From: Marsupella aquatica
Lineage: Eukaryota > Marchantiophyta
Length of the DNA stretch: 64,000 bases
NCBI GenBank assembly: GCA_973895155.1
Contig: OZ316892.1
Location: forward strand, 1,550,001 to 1,614,000
Reading direction: 5' to 3'
The position numbers and the translations under genes were made by a program. Shown here in pieces: positions 63,880 through 64,000 of the stretch. Each line of letters begins with the position of its first letter. Positions within the stretch are counted from its first letter, which is position 1. The notes beneath the pieces were generated by a model. That model saw only the letters and a program-made list of their open reading frames with translations, searched no databases and had not been told where the DNA came from.

Positions 63880-64000
63880 ATGTCAGCAGACGAGCCGGGA
63901 AGTAGTAGCACATCGCCACCGACACCCAGGTACGATTTACGGAGTGATCCACGACCATTGGTGCCAATTTCATTGGAGTCTCGGCAATTTCGATGACGTC
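63880..64000 (+). pseudogene. Gag N terminus of the second gypsy element
   Basis: Starts MSADEPGSSSTSPPTPRYDL and follows the first element's gag residue by residue. Codon 39 is TGA (63994-63996) where the first element has CGA, a single C-to-T change, so this copy is also inactive. Confidence 0.88.

Larger units (their letters stand above)
62090..64000 (+). mobile_element. Second gypsy element of the same family, cut by the window edge
   Basis: Begins exactly at the same base as the first element (TGTCATGCCG) with block A1 (62090-62447) and no block B before it. The leader follows: ATTCAAGAAGAACTG, TGGTGAGAGGAAGAAG, a TATGTGTATA/TATACACATA stem at 62600-62621 and at least five GGGCACGARGCCC hairpins (63095, 63186, 63274, 63357, 63428). 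Gag starts at 63880. Element body continues beyond 64000. Confidence 0.93.

Noticed and set aside
1-64000. tRNA or rRNA genes
   Set aside because: I looked for tRNA-like cloverleaf and conserved rRNA blocks and saw none; only the primer site complementary to initiator tRNA-Met is present.

Overview
This looks like nuclear DNA of a streptophyte plant, probably a non-flowering lineage. Introns are present. The host genes are plant types: an ABCB transporter exon, a plastid-type mTERF protein, a GBF-like bZIP, NF-YA relatives and a plant amidohydrolase. The transposons are plant-like: a PIF/Harbinger with two genes, and a Ty1/copia with an initiator-tRNA-Met primer site. Gene density is low and repeats dominate. 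I cannot name the species. The methyltransferase-bearing gypsy element recalls published reports from charophyte algae, but that alone does not place the genome.

Layout. 0.5-0.9 kb (-): first exon of an ABCB transporter running off the left edge. 4.4-4.8 kb: solo copia LTR. 6.2-16.5 kb: PIF/Harbinger split by a full-length copia (7.2-14.2 kb), which itself carries a hAT-like MITE (9.8-10.1 kb), so three insertions are nested. 16.6-32.7 kb: a patchwork of duplicated and inverted gene fragments (NF-YA several times, one inside a large inverted repeat; FolB; mitochondrial-type chaperonin 60; a decayed amidohydrolase copy; ABCB upstream sequence). 33.8-43.6 kb: a complete, recently inserted Ty3/gypsy-type element. 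44.2-48.0 kb (+): an intact ten- or eleven-exon amidohydrolase gene, parent-like relative of the decayed copy at 23-24.7 kb. 49.8-50.6 kb (+): T1-type BTB protein. 51-55 kb: tandem repeats. 55.4-55.7 kb (+): bZIP. 57.3-58.9 kb (-): mTERF. 62.1-64.0 kb: a second copy of the gypsy family, cut by the window edge.

The most striking object is the gypsy-type element at 33811-43573. Besides gag, protease, reverse transcriptase, RNase H and a DDE integrase, it encodes a DNMT3/DRM-like C5-cytosine methyltransferase domain between protease and reverse transcriptase, and a canonical PHD finger after the integrase. Its terminal repeats are not ordinary LTRs. Block A (359 bp) stands alone at the 5' end, while the 3' end reads B-A-B (B = 176 bp, two identical copies), directly after a poly-G polypurine tract. 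The outer ends are TGTC...GACA, flanked by a 4-bp duplication ACTC. This split-direct-repeat layout is known from tyrosine-recombinase retroelements such as Ngaro, not, to my knowledge, from DDE-integrase elements. The second copy at 62090 also begins exactly at block A, so the layout looks like a family trait. Its leader carries tandem GGGCACGARGCCC hairpins, also shared by both copies.

This copy is no longer intact (several frameshifts and stops), but A1 and A2 differ at only about four positions, so it is young. All reading was by eye; coordinates of splice sites, repeats and domain edges are my own and should be taken as good to a few bases where motifs are quoted and looser elsewhere.
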